Assembly (NCBI GenBank): GCA_963660435.1
Contig: CAVKYI010000005.1
Span: 1-64,000, forward strand
Length of the DNA stretch: 64,000 nucleotides
Source of the DNA: Hallerella sp963660435
GTDB lineage: Bacteria; Fibrobacterota; Fibrobacteria; Fibrobacterales; Fibrobacteraceae
Direction of reading: 5' to 3'
In this document: positions 48,970-57,219 of the stretch, piece after piece
How positions within the stretch are numbered: position 1 is the stretch's first letter
How the letters are laid out: each line of letters opens with the position of its first letter
Notes under the pieces: generated by a model
The model's input: only the letters and a program-made list of their open reading frames with translations
Databases searched by the model: none
What the model was told of the DNA's origin: nothing
Made by a program: the position numbers and the translations under genes

Positions 48970-48996
48970 CGAAGAAAATCAACAAGAGGTATTTTC

Positions 48997-49422
48997 ATGG
49001 CAACAGTGATTCGTCTCGCCCGTTTCGGCAAAAGACACAATTCCGTTTACCGTGCAGTCGTCATCGACAACCGCAAGGCTCGCAACGACAGCTTCATCGA
49101 ACAGGTCGGATTCTACGATCCGAACCACAAGAAACCGGTCATCACGTTCGACCAGGAAAAGGTCCTGAAGTGGCTCAAGACCGGTGCGCAGCCGTCCGAC
49201 ACGGTCGCCTCCCTCCTTCGCCAGACCGGCATTCTCGATCTTTTCCACGAAATCCGCGCTGGCCGTTCCATCGAAGGCAAGACTGCCACTCCGCGTCCGG
49301 AAAAGGTCAAGAAGGCAAAACTCGGCCCCAAGGCCAAGGCTCGTCTCGAAGCGGAAAAGGCCGCGAAGGAAGCCCCGGCAGAAGAAGCGGCTCCGGCTGC
49401 AGACGCCGCTCCGCAGGCCTAA
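48997..49422 (+). CDS. rpsP: 30S ribosomal protein S16 with Ala/Lys-rich tail
   Basis: A 141-residue protein. Residues 1-85 are a normal bS16 (MATVIRLARFGKRHNSVYR, ARNDSFIEQVGFYDP, KVLKWLKTGAQPSDTVASLL). The remaining 55 residues are an unusual low-complexity tail rich in Lys, Ala, Glu and Pro. S16 is a small-subunit assembly protein. It leads the widespread rpsP-rimM-trmD-rplS cluster, and its own terminator-like hairpin separates it from rimM. Confidence 0.97.
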   Translation: MATVIRLARFGKRHNSVYRAVVIDNRKARNDSFIEQVGFYDPNHKKPVITFDQEKVLKWLKTGAQPSDTVASLLRQTGILDLFHEIRAGRSIEGKTATPRPEKVKKAKLGPKAKARLEAEKAAKEAPAEEAAPAADAAPQA

Positions 49423-49442
49423 TTTCCGGAATCGGTTCGCCG

Positions 49443-49478
49443 AACCCTGTGCGGAAAACAAGCACGGGGTTTTCTTTT
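49443..49478 (+). terminator. Intrinsic terminator or attenuator between rpsP and rimM
   Basis: AACCCTGTGC (49443-49452) pairs with GCACGGGGTT (49462-49471), a ten-base stem with one wobble, followed by TTCTTTT. It would lower expression of rimM and trmD relative to the ribosomal protein. Confidence 0.75.
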
Positions 49479-49486
49479 GAAGCAAC

Positions 49487-50026
49487 ATGGAAAACGCAAA
49501 CGAAAGGAATCTGGTCGTCGTCGGCCACTTGATGAAGCCTCACGGATTCAAGGGCGAAATCAAGTGCGCCCCGCAGACACACGATATAACGCGGTGCCAA
49601 AAGTTCACCACGGTATATGCGCAGTCGAAGGACGCGACGGTTCCGCTCGAAGTCGAAAGTGCGCGCATCGCTCACGACACCTGGCTTCTCCGTTTCAAGG
49701 GCCATGATTCTCCAGAATCGCTAAGACCCCTGATCAATGCGGACATTTGCGTTCCCATGGAAGAACGGATCCCCGCTCCCGAAGGCAAGTATTATTTCTC
49801 GGATCTTGAAGGCTTTTCCGTCATCGGGGATTCCGAAACGGAAATCGGGAAAGTTCTCTCCGTCGAATCTCTTCCGAGCGTGAACGCGTTTCGCTTTGTG
49901 TACAAGGGAAGCGAGATCCTCGCCCCCTGGACAAGGGAATGCGTTCTGTCCATCGACAGCGAAAAACGTACGGTGCGCATATCCGAAGCGTTTCTCGAAA
50001 GACTTTTCGCGATGAGGGTCGAATGA
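49487..50026 (+). CDS. rimM: Ribosome maturation factor RimM
   Basis: A 179-residue protein binding ribosomal protein S19 and helping mature the 30S head. The N-terminal RimM domain begins VVVGHLMKPHGFKGEIK. The C-terminal PRC-barrel domain (about 100-175) includes KYYFSDLEGFSV and ILAPWTRECVLSID. The ATG at 49487 follows the attenuator hairpin by eight bases. Its stop overlaps the trmD start (ATGA). Confidence 0.93.
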   Translation: MENANERNLVVVGHLMKPHGFKGEIKCAPQTHDITRCQKFTTVYAQSKDATVPLEVESARIAHDTWLLRFKGHDSPESLRPLINADICVPMEERIPAPEGKYYFSDLEGFSVIGDSETEIGKVLSVESLPSVNAFRFVYKGSEILAPWTRECVLSIDSEKRTVRISEAFLERLFAMRVE

Positions 50027-50727
50027 AGATCGACTGCATCACGATTTTCCCGGAAATGTTCGTTCCCATGGAACATTCCATCGTCGGCAGGGCGCAGAAG
50101 AACGGGCTTTTCTCCTTTCGAACGGTCTATCTCCGCGACTTCGCCGTGAACGATTACGGCCAGGTCGATGACGCGCCCTACGGCGGCGAACCGGGCATGG
50201 TCCTCCGACCGGAACCGCTCGCTCGCGCCATCCAGAGCACGCGGGCAAGGGAAGACGGCGGAAAGGTCATCTACCTCACCGCGGACGGAATCCCGTTTTC
50301 GCAAGGAATCGCGAAATCGCTTTCCGCGGAAAGTCACCTGGTCCTTGTCTGCGGGCACTACAAGGGAATCGACGAACGCATCCGGGAAAACTATGTCGAT
50401 ATGGAAATTTCCATCGGGGACTTTGTCGTAAGCGGTGGCGAACTTCCGGCAATGCTCCTGACCGATGCCATCGTGCGGCTTCTCCCCGGTGCGCTCGGAA
50501 ACAAGGAATCTGGAGAAACGGACTCCTTTGCACAGGGTCCCCTCGGCTGGCCAGTCTATACCAGGCCCGAGGTTTTTGAAGGCAAATCCGTTCCAGAAGT
50601 GCTCCTTTCCGGGCACCATAAGCGGATTTCCGAGTGGAGAAGGGCGGAATCTTTAAAAAGAACGAAAGAAAGACGCCCCGACATCTACGAAAAATTGCAA
50701 ATAGATACTAAATTTGGCAAACAATAA
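50023..50727 (+). CDS. trmD: tRNA (guanine37-N1)-methyltransferase TrmD
   Basis: A 234-residue SPOUT-class enzyme that makes m1G37. The trefoil-knot signatures are VCGHYKGIDERI (about 112-123), SIGDFVVSGGELPAM (about 130-144) and GPLGWPVYTRPEVFEG (about 173-188). The ATG overlaps the rimM stop. rplS follows 15 bases after its stop, with its own promoter-like box inside the 3' end of trmD. Confidence 0.97.
   Translation: MKIDCITIFPEMFVPMEHSIVGRAQKNGLFSFRTVYLRDFAVNDYGQVDDAPYGGEPGMVLRPEPLARAIQSTRAREDGGKVIYLTADGIPFSQGIAKSLSAESHLVLVCGHYKGIDERIRENYVDMEISIGDFVVSGGELPAMLLTDAIVRLLPGALGNKESGETDSFAQGPLGWPVYTRPEVFEGKSVPEVLLSGHHKRISEWRRAESLKRTKERRPDIYEKLQIDTKFGKQ
50709..50716 (+). promoter_or_regulatory. 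Putative -7 box of an rplS promoter
   Basis: TAAATTTG matches TAnnTTTG exactly and lies 26 bases upstream of the rplS ATG with a CAGAGGT Shine-Dalgarno between. It would let rplS be transcribed independently of the attenuated upstream genes. Confidence 0.5.
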
Positions 50728-50742
50728 CAGAGGTCACAGAAT

Positions 50743-51090
50743 ATGTCCCTTAACATCCAAGCGATTCAGCAAGAAAACAAGAAAACGGATCTTCCGGCAT
50801 TCCGCACCGGCGACACCATCACGGTGAACGTCAAGGTCATCGAAGGCACCAAGGAACGCATCCAGCCGTTCAAGGGTGTCGTCATCCAGCAGAAGAGCAC
50901 GGGAATCGGCGAAACCGTCACCGTCCGCAAGATGTCCGACGGCGTGGCCATCGAACGCATCTTCCCGCTTCACAGCCCGCGCATCGCTTCCTTCGAAATC
51001 AATCGCCAGGGCAAGGTCCGCAAGGCTCGCATCTTCTATATGCGCAAGCTCTCCGGCAAGGCTGCCCGCATCGAAAAGCGCGAAGGCTAG
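50743..51090 (+). CDS. rplS: 50S ribosomal protein L19
   Basis: A 115-residue bL19 with the family block FRTGDTITVNVKVIEG, PFKGVVIQQKSTGIGET and VRKARIFYMRKLSGKAARI. It sits at the subunit interface. It closes the rpsP-rimM-trmD-rplS cluster. A hairpin (51095-51123) without a T tract lies just downstream, overlapping the start region of the next gene. Confidence 0.97.
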   Translation: MSLNIQAIQQENKKTDLPAFRTGDTITVNVKVIEGTKERIQPFKGVVIQQKSTGIGETVTVRKMSDGVAIERIFPLHSPRIASFEINRQGKVRKARIFYMRKLSGKAARIEKREG

Positions 51091-51094
51091 TTTT

Positions 51095-51123
51095 CCCTCC
51101 GGTATCCCTTTGGTTTCGGAGGG
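51095..51123 (+). terminator. Hairpin after rplS
   Basis: CCCTCCG (51095-51101) and CGGAGGG (51117-51123) form a perfect seven-base stem. There is no T tract. The 3' arm GGAGGG could also act as the Shine-Dalgarno of the next gene, so the hairpin might hide it. Confidence 0.4.
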
Positions 51124-52030
51124 TCCCGTAAACAGCCTTTCCAGTCTCCCGTTTGAACGCATTTCGCTTCAAGCGGGTTTTGTCGTTTTAAAAAAAGGCG
51201 AACGCGCCTCCGAAATGGTCTATGTGGAAGAGGGCGAACTCGAAGCCTTTGACGACGAGAAAGTCCTCTACACGATACCGCAAGGTTCGCTTATCGGGGT
51301 TGCCTCCGTCATGGACGGGCTGCCGTTTTCCGAAAGCGTACGGACAGGCAAGGGCGCAACCGTCATAAAAATCGACAAGAAGGCGATGGAAGGCGTTCTC
51401 CGAAAGCTCCCGTCCTGGATGCTCGCCGTGGTTTCCTCGCTTTCGTCCGAATACAGGCATCTGAAGAGAGCCGCCGACAAGTCGATTTACGCGGATTCGC
51501 TCGAAAGCTTTACGCTCTTTCTCGCGAAGCGGACAGGAAGCAAGGCTCTCGATACGGTCCAGGTTCTCCGGGAATACCGATGGCAGACCCGCGCGACAAG
51601 GGAAGAAACGGCTGCCGCTCTCAACGAGCTTCTCCGGCGCAAGTTCGCAAGGCTCGAACCGGACGACTCGGGAAAGCCGAACGCAAGACTTTTCACGGTA
51701 AAGCCCAAGCTGCTGAACATCCTCTTCGAATATCTGCGCTCCCGTCGCGAAGGGGAAACCTATCCCCCGTTCGGACTGTCCCCCAGGGAACGCTTTTGCC
51801 TCGAAGCGCTAAGCCTCGAAGATTCCCTGTTCACCAGGACCCGCAAGGAATGGCTGGAATACCTGACAGGAAAAGTCTCCCACGCGGATTTCATCGTCAT
51901 CATCAAGTTCACCGAACTCGGCATCTTTTCGAAGGTCCCGGACACGGACAGGCTTTTTCTCGAAACGGAAACGCTCGACAAGTTTCTCTGCGCCGTCCAT
52001 GGGGAACGCAACATCAAGGGACTTCTATGA
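51110..52030 (+). CDS. Cyclic-nucleotide-binding-domain-like protein, paralogue 1
   Basis: About 306 residues. The N-terminal 110 or so residues resemble a cNMP-binding (Crp-like) beta-roll (LQAGFVVLKKGERASEMVYVEEGELEAF, then IPQGSLIGVASVMDG). A helix LPSWMLAVVSSLSSEYRHLKR follows, and then a largely helical region where an REETAAALNELLRRKFARLE segment could be a winged helix. The typical Crp phosphate-binding cassette is not evident, so ligand binding is doubtful. The start is uncertain: no ATG is available and I use the TTG at 51110. Its stop overlaps the start of a paralogue (ATGA). Confidence 0.6.
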   Translation: MVSEGPVNSLSSLPFERISLQAGFVVLKKGERASEMVYVEEGELEAFDDEKVLYTIPQGSLIGVASVMDGLPFSESVRTGKGATVIKIDKKAMEGVLRKLPSWMLAVVSSLSSEYRHLKRAADKSIYADSLESFTLFLAKRTGSKALDTVQVLREYRWQTRATREETAAALNELLRRKFARLEPDDSGKPNARLFTVKPKLLNILFEYLRSRREGETYPPFGLSPRERFCLEALSLEDSLFTRTRKEWLEYLTGKVSHADFIVIIKFTELGIFSKVPDTDRLFLETETLDKFLCAVHGERNIKGLL

Positions 52031-53004
52031 AAAGGCTGCAGGCCAGGGACATTCTCTTTGCGGAAGGCGATAACGACGGCAAGCTCTTTATCGTCCGGAA
52101 AGGCGCCTTTGTCGAGCAAAGAAAGGAGGGCGAAAAAGTCCGTTCCGGGAAAACGGTTCTCGCCCATTCCGTAGTCGGCACGGAATCCCTCTTGAATTCC
52201 TCGCCGCATCGCTACACGTTGCGCGCGATGGAAACTTCCGAAGTGGAAGAAATCACGCAAGAAGATCTCTCGACCGCGTTTCGGGACTTGCCCGCCTGGT
52301 TTTCCCCGTTCCTCCGCTTTATGGAATCCAGGGTGCAAAACGCAAAAAGGAACAAATCGACAATCGACAAGATCCACGCCATCCCGACAAGTCTCTTCGT
52401 CTGCGCGAAATACGCGAAGCATTCCAAGGACGCGCTCCTTGACCTGGAGAAGATCGCTGGCGACATCAACGCCATCAACGGACTGGATTACAGCGAAACG
52501 CTTGATCTCTTCCAGGGATTTTGCGACCTGGGCATTTCCGAAATCGTTCCGGGCAGGCAGCCCCGGATACGCTTTTACCGCAAGGAACTGCCGCAACTGC
52601 TCTATCGCACGCTGCTTGCCCGCATGGCCGGGAAAGCCTTGCCGCACTCCATTCTTTCGGCAAACGACCAGACAATTCTCACCGCTTTCGTTTCGGCGGC
52701 AAAGACCAGGGGACGCGAAAGCGACAGCCGGATTTTCATCTTCGCCAAGGATTTCATCGCGACTTACCGGAAGCTGTTTCCGGGAATCAATCTCTCCCGC
52801 CGCGCTTTTTCCAATCTGGCCCAGTGCGGCTATCTTTCGTCCGTTCCGGAATTTTCCTCGGGCGTGGAACTGGATTCCATCGAAGAATTTTACGGTGACC
52901 GGGAATCGCTCAAGGACTTGCTCGAACTGAACCGTGTCTATCCGCTGCTCGACAAGCGTCTGCCGAAAGCGCTGAACCGTCCGACAGACGATTTTCGCCA
53001 TTAA
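52027..53004 (+). CDS. Cyclic-nucleotide-binding-domain-like protein, paralogue 2
   Basis: A 325-residue protein related to the preceding one. It has a beta-roll-like N-terminus (MKRLQARDILFAEGDNDGK, LFIVRKGAFVEQRKEG, HSVVGTESLLNSS), a helix LPAWFSPFLRFMESRVQNAKR matching LPSWM..SEYRHLKR in the neighbour, and a 190-residue helical C-terminal part with repeated short helix-turn-strand units. DNA binding or a sensor role is possible but unproven. It is translationally coupled to paralogue 1. Confidence 0.6.
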   Translation: MKRLQARDILFAEGDNDGKLFIVRKGAFVEQRKEGEKVRSGKTVLAHSVVGTESLLNSSPHRYTLRAMETSEVEEITQEDLSTAFRDLPAWFSPFLRFMESRVQNAKRNKSTIDKIHAIPTSLFVCAKYAKHSKDALLDLEKIAGDINAINGLDYSETLDLFQGFCDLGISEIVPGRQPRIRFYRKELPQLLYRTLLARMAGKALPHSILSANDQTILTAFVSAAKTRGRESDSRIFIFAKDFIATYRKLFPGINLSRRAFSNLAQCGYLSSVPEFSSGVELDSIEEFYGDRESLKDLLELNRVYPLLDKRLPKALNRPTDDFRH

Positions 53005-53010
53005 TTTTTC

Positions 53011-53019
53011 TAAATTGTG
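53011..53019 (+). promoter_or_regulatory. Putative -7 box upstream of yajC
   Basis: TAAATTGTG lies 27 bases upstream of the yajC ATG, with AAAAGGA as Shine-Dalgarno. The same TAAATTGTG occurs on the minus strand just before the PAS gene start at 15419. Confidence 0.4.
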
Positions 53020-53046
53020 GACATTCACATCACCAAAAGGATTTTT

Positions 53047-53415
53047 ATGAAGTATTCCGCCCTCCTCGCCCTAGTCTTTGCCGCATCCGCCTTTGCCGAC
53101 GAAGCGGCTCCCGCCGAACAGCAAGGCGGTTCCATGTTCATGGGACTTCTTCCATTCATCCTGATGTTTGTCGTCATGTATCTTTTCTTCATCATGCCCA
53201 AGCAAAAGGAAATGAAGAAGCTCGATGCGATGCGCAAGGCCTTGAAGAAAGGCGACCAGGTGCTGACGACGGCAGGCATCATCGGTTACGTCATGAACAT
53301 CGAAGGCAACATCGTCTCGGTCAAGACCGGAAACGACACGAAGCTCGACTTCGAACAGGCTGCCATTCTCCGCGTACTGAATGCCAACGCGGATGACAAG
53401 AAAGCGGCAAAATAA
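53047..53415 (+). CDS. yajC: Preprotein translocase subunit YajC
   Basis: A 122-residue protein: a hydrophobic N-terminal signal-like segment, a transmembrane helix (GLLPFILMFVVMYLFFIMP, about 38-56), and the conserved cytoplasmic block KKGDQVLTTAGIIGYV (about 74-89). YajC associates with SecDF in the Sec translocon. The extra signal-like N-terminus ahead of the conserved membrane helix is longer than in E. coli. secD and secF do not follow; instead the def ATG overlaps the stop (TAATG). Confidence 0.9.
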   Translation: MKYSALLALVFAASAFADEAAPAEQQGGSMFMGLLPFILMFVVMYLFFIMPKQKEMKKLDAMRKALKKGDQVLTTAGIIGYVMNIEGNIVSVKTGNDTKLDFEQAAILRVLNANADDKKAAK

Positions 53416-53972
53416 TGGCCGTTCTGGAAATCAAGGTTTACGGCAATCCCGTTCTGCGCGAAAAGTGCAAGCCCGTCGAAACGGTGACTCCGGAACTTGT
53501 CGCGCTTGCGCACGACATGCTCGACACGATGTATGACGCCGGCGGAGTAGGCCTGGCCGCACCGCAAGTCGGAAAGGATGTCCGTCTGGTCGTCATCGAT
53601 CCGGCCCGTCCCGACGAAAACGAAACTCCCGCACCCCGAATCATCTTCAACCCCACCTGGGGAACGGAACCCGATTCGGAAAACGTTCCCTACGACGAAG
53701 GCTGCCTTTCCGTTCCGGATGTCTTCTGCAACGTCTATCGACCCGGAAAAATCTGGATCCGCTACACGGACGAAAACGGACAGACGGTCGAAGAGCGCAA
53801 TATCGAAGGTCTCCTTTGTCGCTGTTTCCAGCATGAATCGGATCATCTGGACGGCAAGCTCTTTGTCGATGTCATCTCGACCGCGGACAGAGAACTCAAC
53901 CGTTCAAGGCTCCGCGACATGGTAAAGAAGGAAAAGAAGAAACTGGAATCGAGGAAAACGGGAAAACGATGA
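53415..53972 (+). CDS. def: Peptide deformylase
   Basis: A 185-residue metalloenzyme that removes the formyl group from nascent proteins. The three motifs are intact: GVGLAAPQ (44-51), EGCLS (95-99, metal ligand Cys97) and QHESDHLDG (139-147, ligands His140 and His144, catalytic Glu141). It is coupled to yajC by TAATG and overlaps the next gene by four bases (ATGA). Confidence 0.96.
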   Translation: MAVLEIKVYGNPVLREKCKPVETVTPELVALAHDMLDTMYDAGGVGLAAPQVGKDVRLVVIDPARPDENETPAPRIIFNPTWGTEPDSENVPYDEGCLSVPDVFCNVYRPGKIWIRYTDENGQTVEERNIEGLLCRCFQHESDHLDGKLFVDVISTADRELNRSRLRDMVKKEKKKLESRKTGKR

Positions 53973-55378
53973 TAGAACGACTTCCGCTGCTATTTCTCGC
54001 TATCGGGCTTTCAAGCTGCGCACCGCTTCCGCCGCTAGTCACCGATCCGATCGAAGAAACGAAGCCGACGGAAGAAGTCCAGTCGTCTCCCGAGAGTTCC
54101 GATTCCCTCGCCTCGCCGGTTGTGGACACATCGGTGTCCTCGGACAAGGATTCGACAACCCAGGTCGAAACGTTTACGCCGCTTCCTCCGGCAATCGCCC
54201 CATCGGCATCTGTCTCGTCCGAGCCTACCGGGCAAAGGAGCCTGTTTCCGGCAAGACGCCTTTCGAAAGACCAGCGAAGAGATTTTCGCGTCGGCATCCT
54301 GGTCGGGGTTTCCAAGGTGGAGATTTCCGGGAACCATTTCGCAATGGGCATCCACGACACCGACTCCACGTCTGGCAATCTTCTGTCCGGAAGCCAGAAA
54401 CTTTCCGCAAGGAACGGGCGTGTGCAATCTGCGGCAGGGCTCTCGGATTCCGTCTGGATTTTCCCCACGGAATCCCGGATTTCCGTCGAAGGCAAGGAAT
54501 ACCGCGGAAAAATCCTTGTCGTGAACGCCTCGGGAAAGATAAACGTCATCAACGTTCTCCCCGTCGAAGACTATCTAAAAGGCGTTGTACCGCACGAAAT
54601 CGGCAAGCTGGATTCAAGCATGTTCGAAGCGCTCAAGGTCCAGGCGGTCACCGCGCGCACCTACGCCTACCGCCATTACGATTCCAGGATTTCCCAGGGA
54701 TTCGACGTCTATGCGACGGTCAAGGATCAGGTCTATAACGGCAGCTCGGGCGAATCTTCCCTGACAAACGCGGCGATCGACGCCACGAAAGGTCTCGTCT
54801 TGACTTATGGGGGAAACCTTGTCGAAGCCTATTACCATTCCACCTGCGGAGGCTACACGGAAGGCGTCGAAACCTGGGGACTTTCCCCGGTCCCCTATCT
54901 GCAGAGTCAAGGCGACATGAAGAACGCCGACAGCGCCTGGTGCACGGGACCGTACTCTGCCTGGAAAAAAGTCTATAGCGAAAAGGAACTTGTCGCGATG
55001 TTCAAGCGGAACTTCAAGGAAGCCCGCGCAGAAGGGAAATCGAATTTTGGCGGCATCCAGCAAATCGAAATCAAATCGACATTTCCGGGCGGTCGCGTCG
55101 CGGAACTCGAAGTCCTGACCGACAAGGGAATCTTTACCGTCCGTGGCGATCGTACGCGCTGGCTTTTCAAGGAAGGTTCCAAGATTCTTTTCTCGTCCAG
55201 GTTCAAGATCGAAAAAAACGGCAAGGTCTGGATTCTTGACGGATCGGGATTTGGACACGGAATCGGAATGTGCCAAATGGGAACTCGGGAACGCGCAAAG
55301 GCGGGACAAAGCTTTGAAGCGATTCTCAAGGCGTATTATCCGGGAACAGTCCTAGAATGTATCCAGAGCGAAGAGTAG
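53969..55378 (+). CDS. SpoIID/LytB-domain lipoprotein
   Basis: A 469-residue predicted lipoprotein (lipobox LSSC, Cys near 17) with a Ser/Thr/Pro-rich linker to about residue 95. A SpoIID domain then covers about 180-460. Signatures: NVLPVEDYLKGVVPHEI, VQAVTARTYAYRH, EAYYHSTCGGYTEG and the final GSGFGHGIGMCQMGT. SpoIID proteins are lytic transglycosylases acting on glycan strands without peptide stems. In a Gram-negative background this suggests cell-wall remodelling at division, in line with the SPOR protein at 2796. Its end overlaps the mtaB-like gene by 22 bases. Confidence 0.88.
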   Translation: MIERLPLLFLAIGLSSCAPLPPLVTDPIEETKPTEEVQSSPESSDSLASPVVDTSVSSDKDSTTQVETFTPLPPAIAPSASVSSEPTGQRSLFPARRLSKDQRRDFRVGILVGVSKVEISGNHFAMGIHDTDSTSGNLLSGSQKLSARNGRVQSAAGLSDSVWIFPTESRISVEGKEYRGKILVVNASGKINVINVLPVEDYLKGVVPHEIGKLDSSMFEALKVQAVTARTYAYRHYDSRISQGFDVYATVKDQVYNGSSGESSLTNAAIDATKGLVLTYGGNLVEAYYHSTCGGYTEGVETWGLSPVPYLQSQGDMKNADSAWCTGPYSAWKKVYSEKELVAMFKRNFKEARAEGKSNFGGIQQIEIKSTFPGGRVAELEVLTDKGIFTVRGDRTRWLFKEGSKILFSSRFKIEKNGKVWILDGSGFGHGIGMCQMGTRERAKAGQSFEAILKAYYPGTVLECIQSEE

Positions 55379-56640
55379 CGATTCTCAGCGAAGGTTGCGC
55401 GGCAAATTTCGGAGACGGCGAGGAAATAGGCGAAAAGTTTGCCGAAGAGGGTTTTCTTGTTTCCTTCGAGTTCCCGTCCGAACAACCTGACGCGATAGTT
55501 CTCAACGCCTGCACCGTCAAGGGCATTTCGGGAGCACTCAAGCTGGCAAGGAAGATCCGCGCGAACTTCCGAGAAGTTCCTGTCTGGGTTACGGGTTGCG
55601 CGACAGAGGACCTGAGACGCGAACTGTCCCGACTCTATCCGGACTTTTCTTTCGGACCAAGGGACGCCCACAGGAACGAAGAAGCCTTCCGGCAATTTAC
55701 ACGCAGGCTGAGCGTTTCCGAATCCAGCCAAGAAGCTCCTCTCCAGGACATTTCCTGTCACCGCGGAATCGGCATCGTCAATATCGAAGAAGGATGTCTC
55801 GACAGTTGCAGCTATTGCTCCACGCACCTAGTCAAGGGCGTTCTAAGAAGCGCCATGCCGGAGACGGTCATCCGTCGCGTCCAAGGAAAAGTGGAACAGG
55901 GAAACAGGGAAATCTTCCTGACGGGACAGGACACCAGCTGCTACGGATTCGATATTCACACGAACCTGGCGGAACTTTTGCAGTGCATCGTCGTAAAGGT
56001 TCCCGGCGACTACAGGATCCGTGTCGGGATGGGAAACCCGCGGCACGTCTTTCGCTATCTGGACGCTCTTGTCGAAACATTCACCGACGAGCATCTCTAC
56101 AAGTTTATCCATATTCCCGTGCAGAGCGGCAGCGACAGGATTCTCCGGGCGATGAACCGCCGACACACCTGCTCGGATTTTTTCAAGATTACCGAGACAT
56201 TCCGTGCGCATTTTCCCGATCTGAATCTTGGAACAGACATCATTGTCGCCTATCCCGGAGAAACGCGCGAAGATTTTGCAGCGAGCCTCGAACTTGTACG
56301 AAAGGTCCAGCCTTCGATTTGCAACATCACGCGGTTCGTTCCGCGCGAAGGAACACCGGCGGCAAAACTTCCGGATGGCATGAAAAAAGAAGAACGCTAT
56401 GCCCGTTCGGCGGAATTGTCCCGCCTCTTTCAATCCATCGCCCTTTCTGGCAACCAGAAGTTCATCGGCAAGAAATTAACCGTTCTCGTCGAAAAGAAAG
56501 GTTCGCGACAGGGAACGACCATCGCCCGGGACGATTTTTACCGCCCTGTCGCCCTCCGCGGAGAATACGATTTAGGCAAGAGAATTGCCGTACAGATAAA
56601 AAAAGCGGAAACCTTCGCCCTTATCGGGGAACCCGTCTAG
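55357..56640 (+). CDS. MiaB-family tRNA methylthiotransferase, e-MtaB (archaeal/eukaryotic)-like
   Basis: A 427-residue radical SAM methylthiotransferase. UPF0004 cysteines are Cys14 (SEGCAANFGD), Cys52 (LNACTVKG) and Cys81. The radical SAM cluster is CLDSCSYC (Cys147, Cys151, Cys154), and a TRAM domain ends the protein. The FGDGEEI and LNACTVKG blocks look more like the archaeal/eukaryotic CDKAL1/e-MtaB group than bacterial MtaB, which has GCKVNQ. The expected reaction is 2-methylthiolation of t6A37. miaB at 1461 handles i6A37. Confidence 0.8.
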   Translation: MYPERRVAILSEGCAANFGDGEEIGEKFAEEGFLVSFEFPSEQPDAIVLNACTVKGISGALKLARKIRANFREVPVWVTGCATEDLRRELSRLYPDFSFGPRDAHRNEEAFRQFTRRLSVSESSQEAPLQDISCHRGIGIVNIEEGCLDSCSYCSTHLVKGVLRSAMPETVIRRVQGKVEQGNREIFLTGQDTSCYGFDIHTNLAELLQCIVVKVPGDYRIRVGMGNPRHVFRYLDALVETFTDEHLYKFIHIPVQSGSDRILRAMNRRHTCSDFFKITETFRAHFPDLNLGTDIIVAYPGETREDFAASLELVRKVQPSICNITRFVPREGTPAAKLPDGMKKEERYARSAELSRLFQSIALSGNQKFIGKKLTVLVEKKGSRQGTTIARDDFYRPVALRGEYDLGKRIAVQIKKAETFALIGEPV

Positions 56641-57195
56641 CTATTTGCCGTTATAGCGTTCCATGCACTTGGCAATTCCCTGCCCAAAATAACAGGCGAC
56701 CAAGGCGGGAACCCTTTCTAGCGCCTGTTCGAACTTTTCCCGGTCCTCGTCCGAAAACCTGGCAAGCACCCAATTTGCCAGATCCCATTTCAAGGGACAC
56801 TTGCCCACTCCGAAGCGCACCCGCGGAAACCTGTCCCCGATGTGTTCGATGATATTGCGAAGCCCGTTCTGTCCACCGTGGCTGCCACCTGCCCTGACGC
56901 GGATCCTCCCGACATCCAGATTGACGTCGTCCGAAAGAACCAGCAGATTTTCCGGAGAAACCTTGTACCAGGTCATCAGCGCCTGAACCGATTCACCGGA
57001 AAGATTCATGTAGGTTTGCGGCTTTGCGAGCAAGACATCTCTCCCGGCAATAGAAACCTTTTGCGTCAACGCCCGATGCTCGGATTTCCAGGGCCTTGAA
57101 AGGTCTGACAGCCTCTCGATCGCCATGAACCCGGCATTGTGATGCGTGTTTTCGTACTGGCTTCCCGGATTTCCCAGTCCTACGATTAGATTCAT
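56641..57195 (-). CDS. pth: Peptidyl-tRNA hydrolase
   Basis: A 184-residue enzyme that releases tRNA from dropped-off peptidyl-tRNA. It starts MNLIVGLGNPGSQYE, with Asn9 and the catalytic His19 in THHNAGF. KPQTYMNLSGESV (about 59-71), VLSDDVNLDVGRIRVR and GSHGGQNGLRNI complete the substrate groove. It is convergent with the methylthiotransferase gene with no gap, and follows folC on the same strand by 24 bases. Confidence 0.96.
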   Translation of the reverse strand: MNLIVGLGNPGSQYENTHHNAGFMAIERLSDLSRPWKSEHRALTQKVSIAGRDVLLAKPQTYMNLSGESVQALMTWYKVSPENLLVLSDDVNLDVGRIRVRAGGSHGGQNGLRNIIEHIGDRFPRVRFGVGKCPLKWDLANWVLARFSDEDREKFEQALERVPALVACYFGQGIAKCMERYNGK

Positions 57196-57219
57196 AAAGG
57201 CTCCTCTGTCCTTGCGACG

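Larger units (their letters stand above)
48590..48996. other. Intergenic region with element copy and rpsP promoter
   Basis: No credible gene. It contains the full palindromic element (48641-48803) and, after about 155 bp of AT-rich sequence, the rpsP -7-like box at 48961. Apparent reading frames across the element are by-products of the repeat. Confidence 0.75.

Noticed and set aside
48680..49009. Plus-strand ORF spanning the element and running into rpsP
   Set aside because: Most of it lies in the 163-bp repeat, and the same peptide would arise at every copy. It overlaps the rpsP promoter and start.
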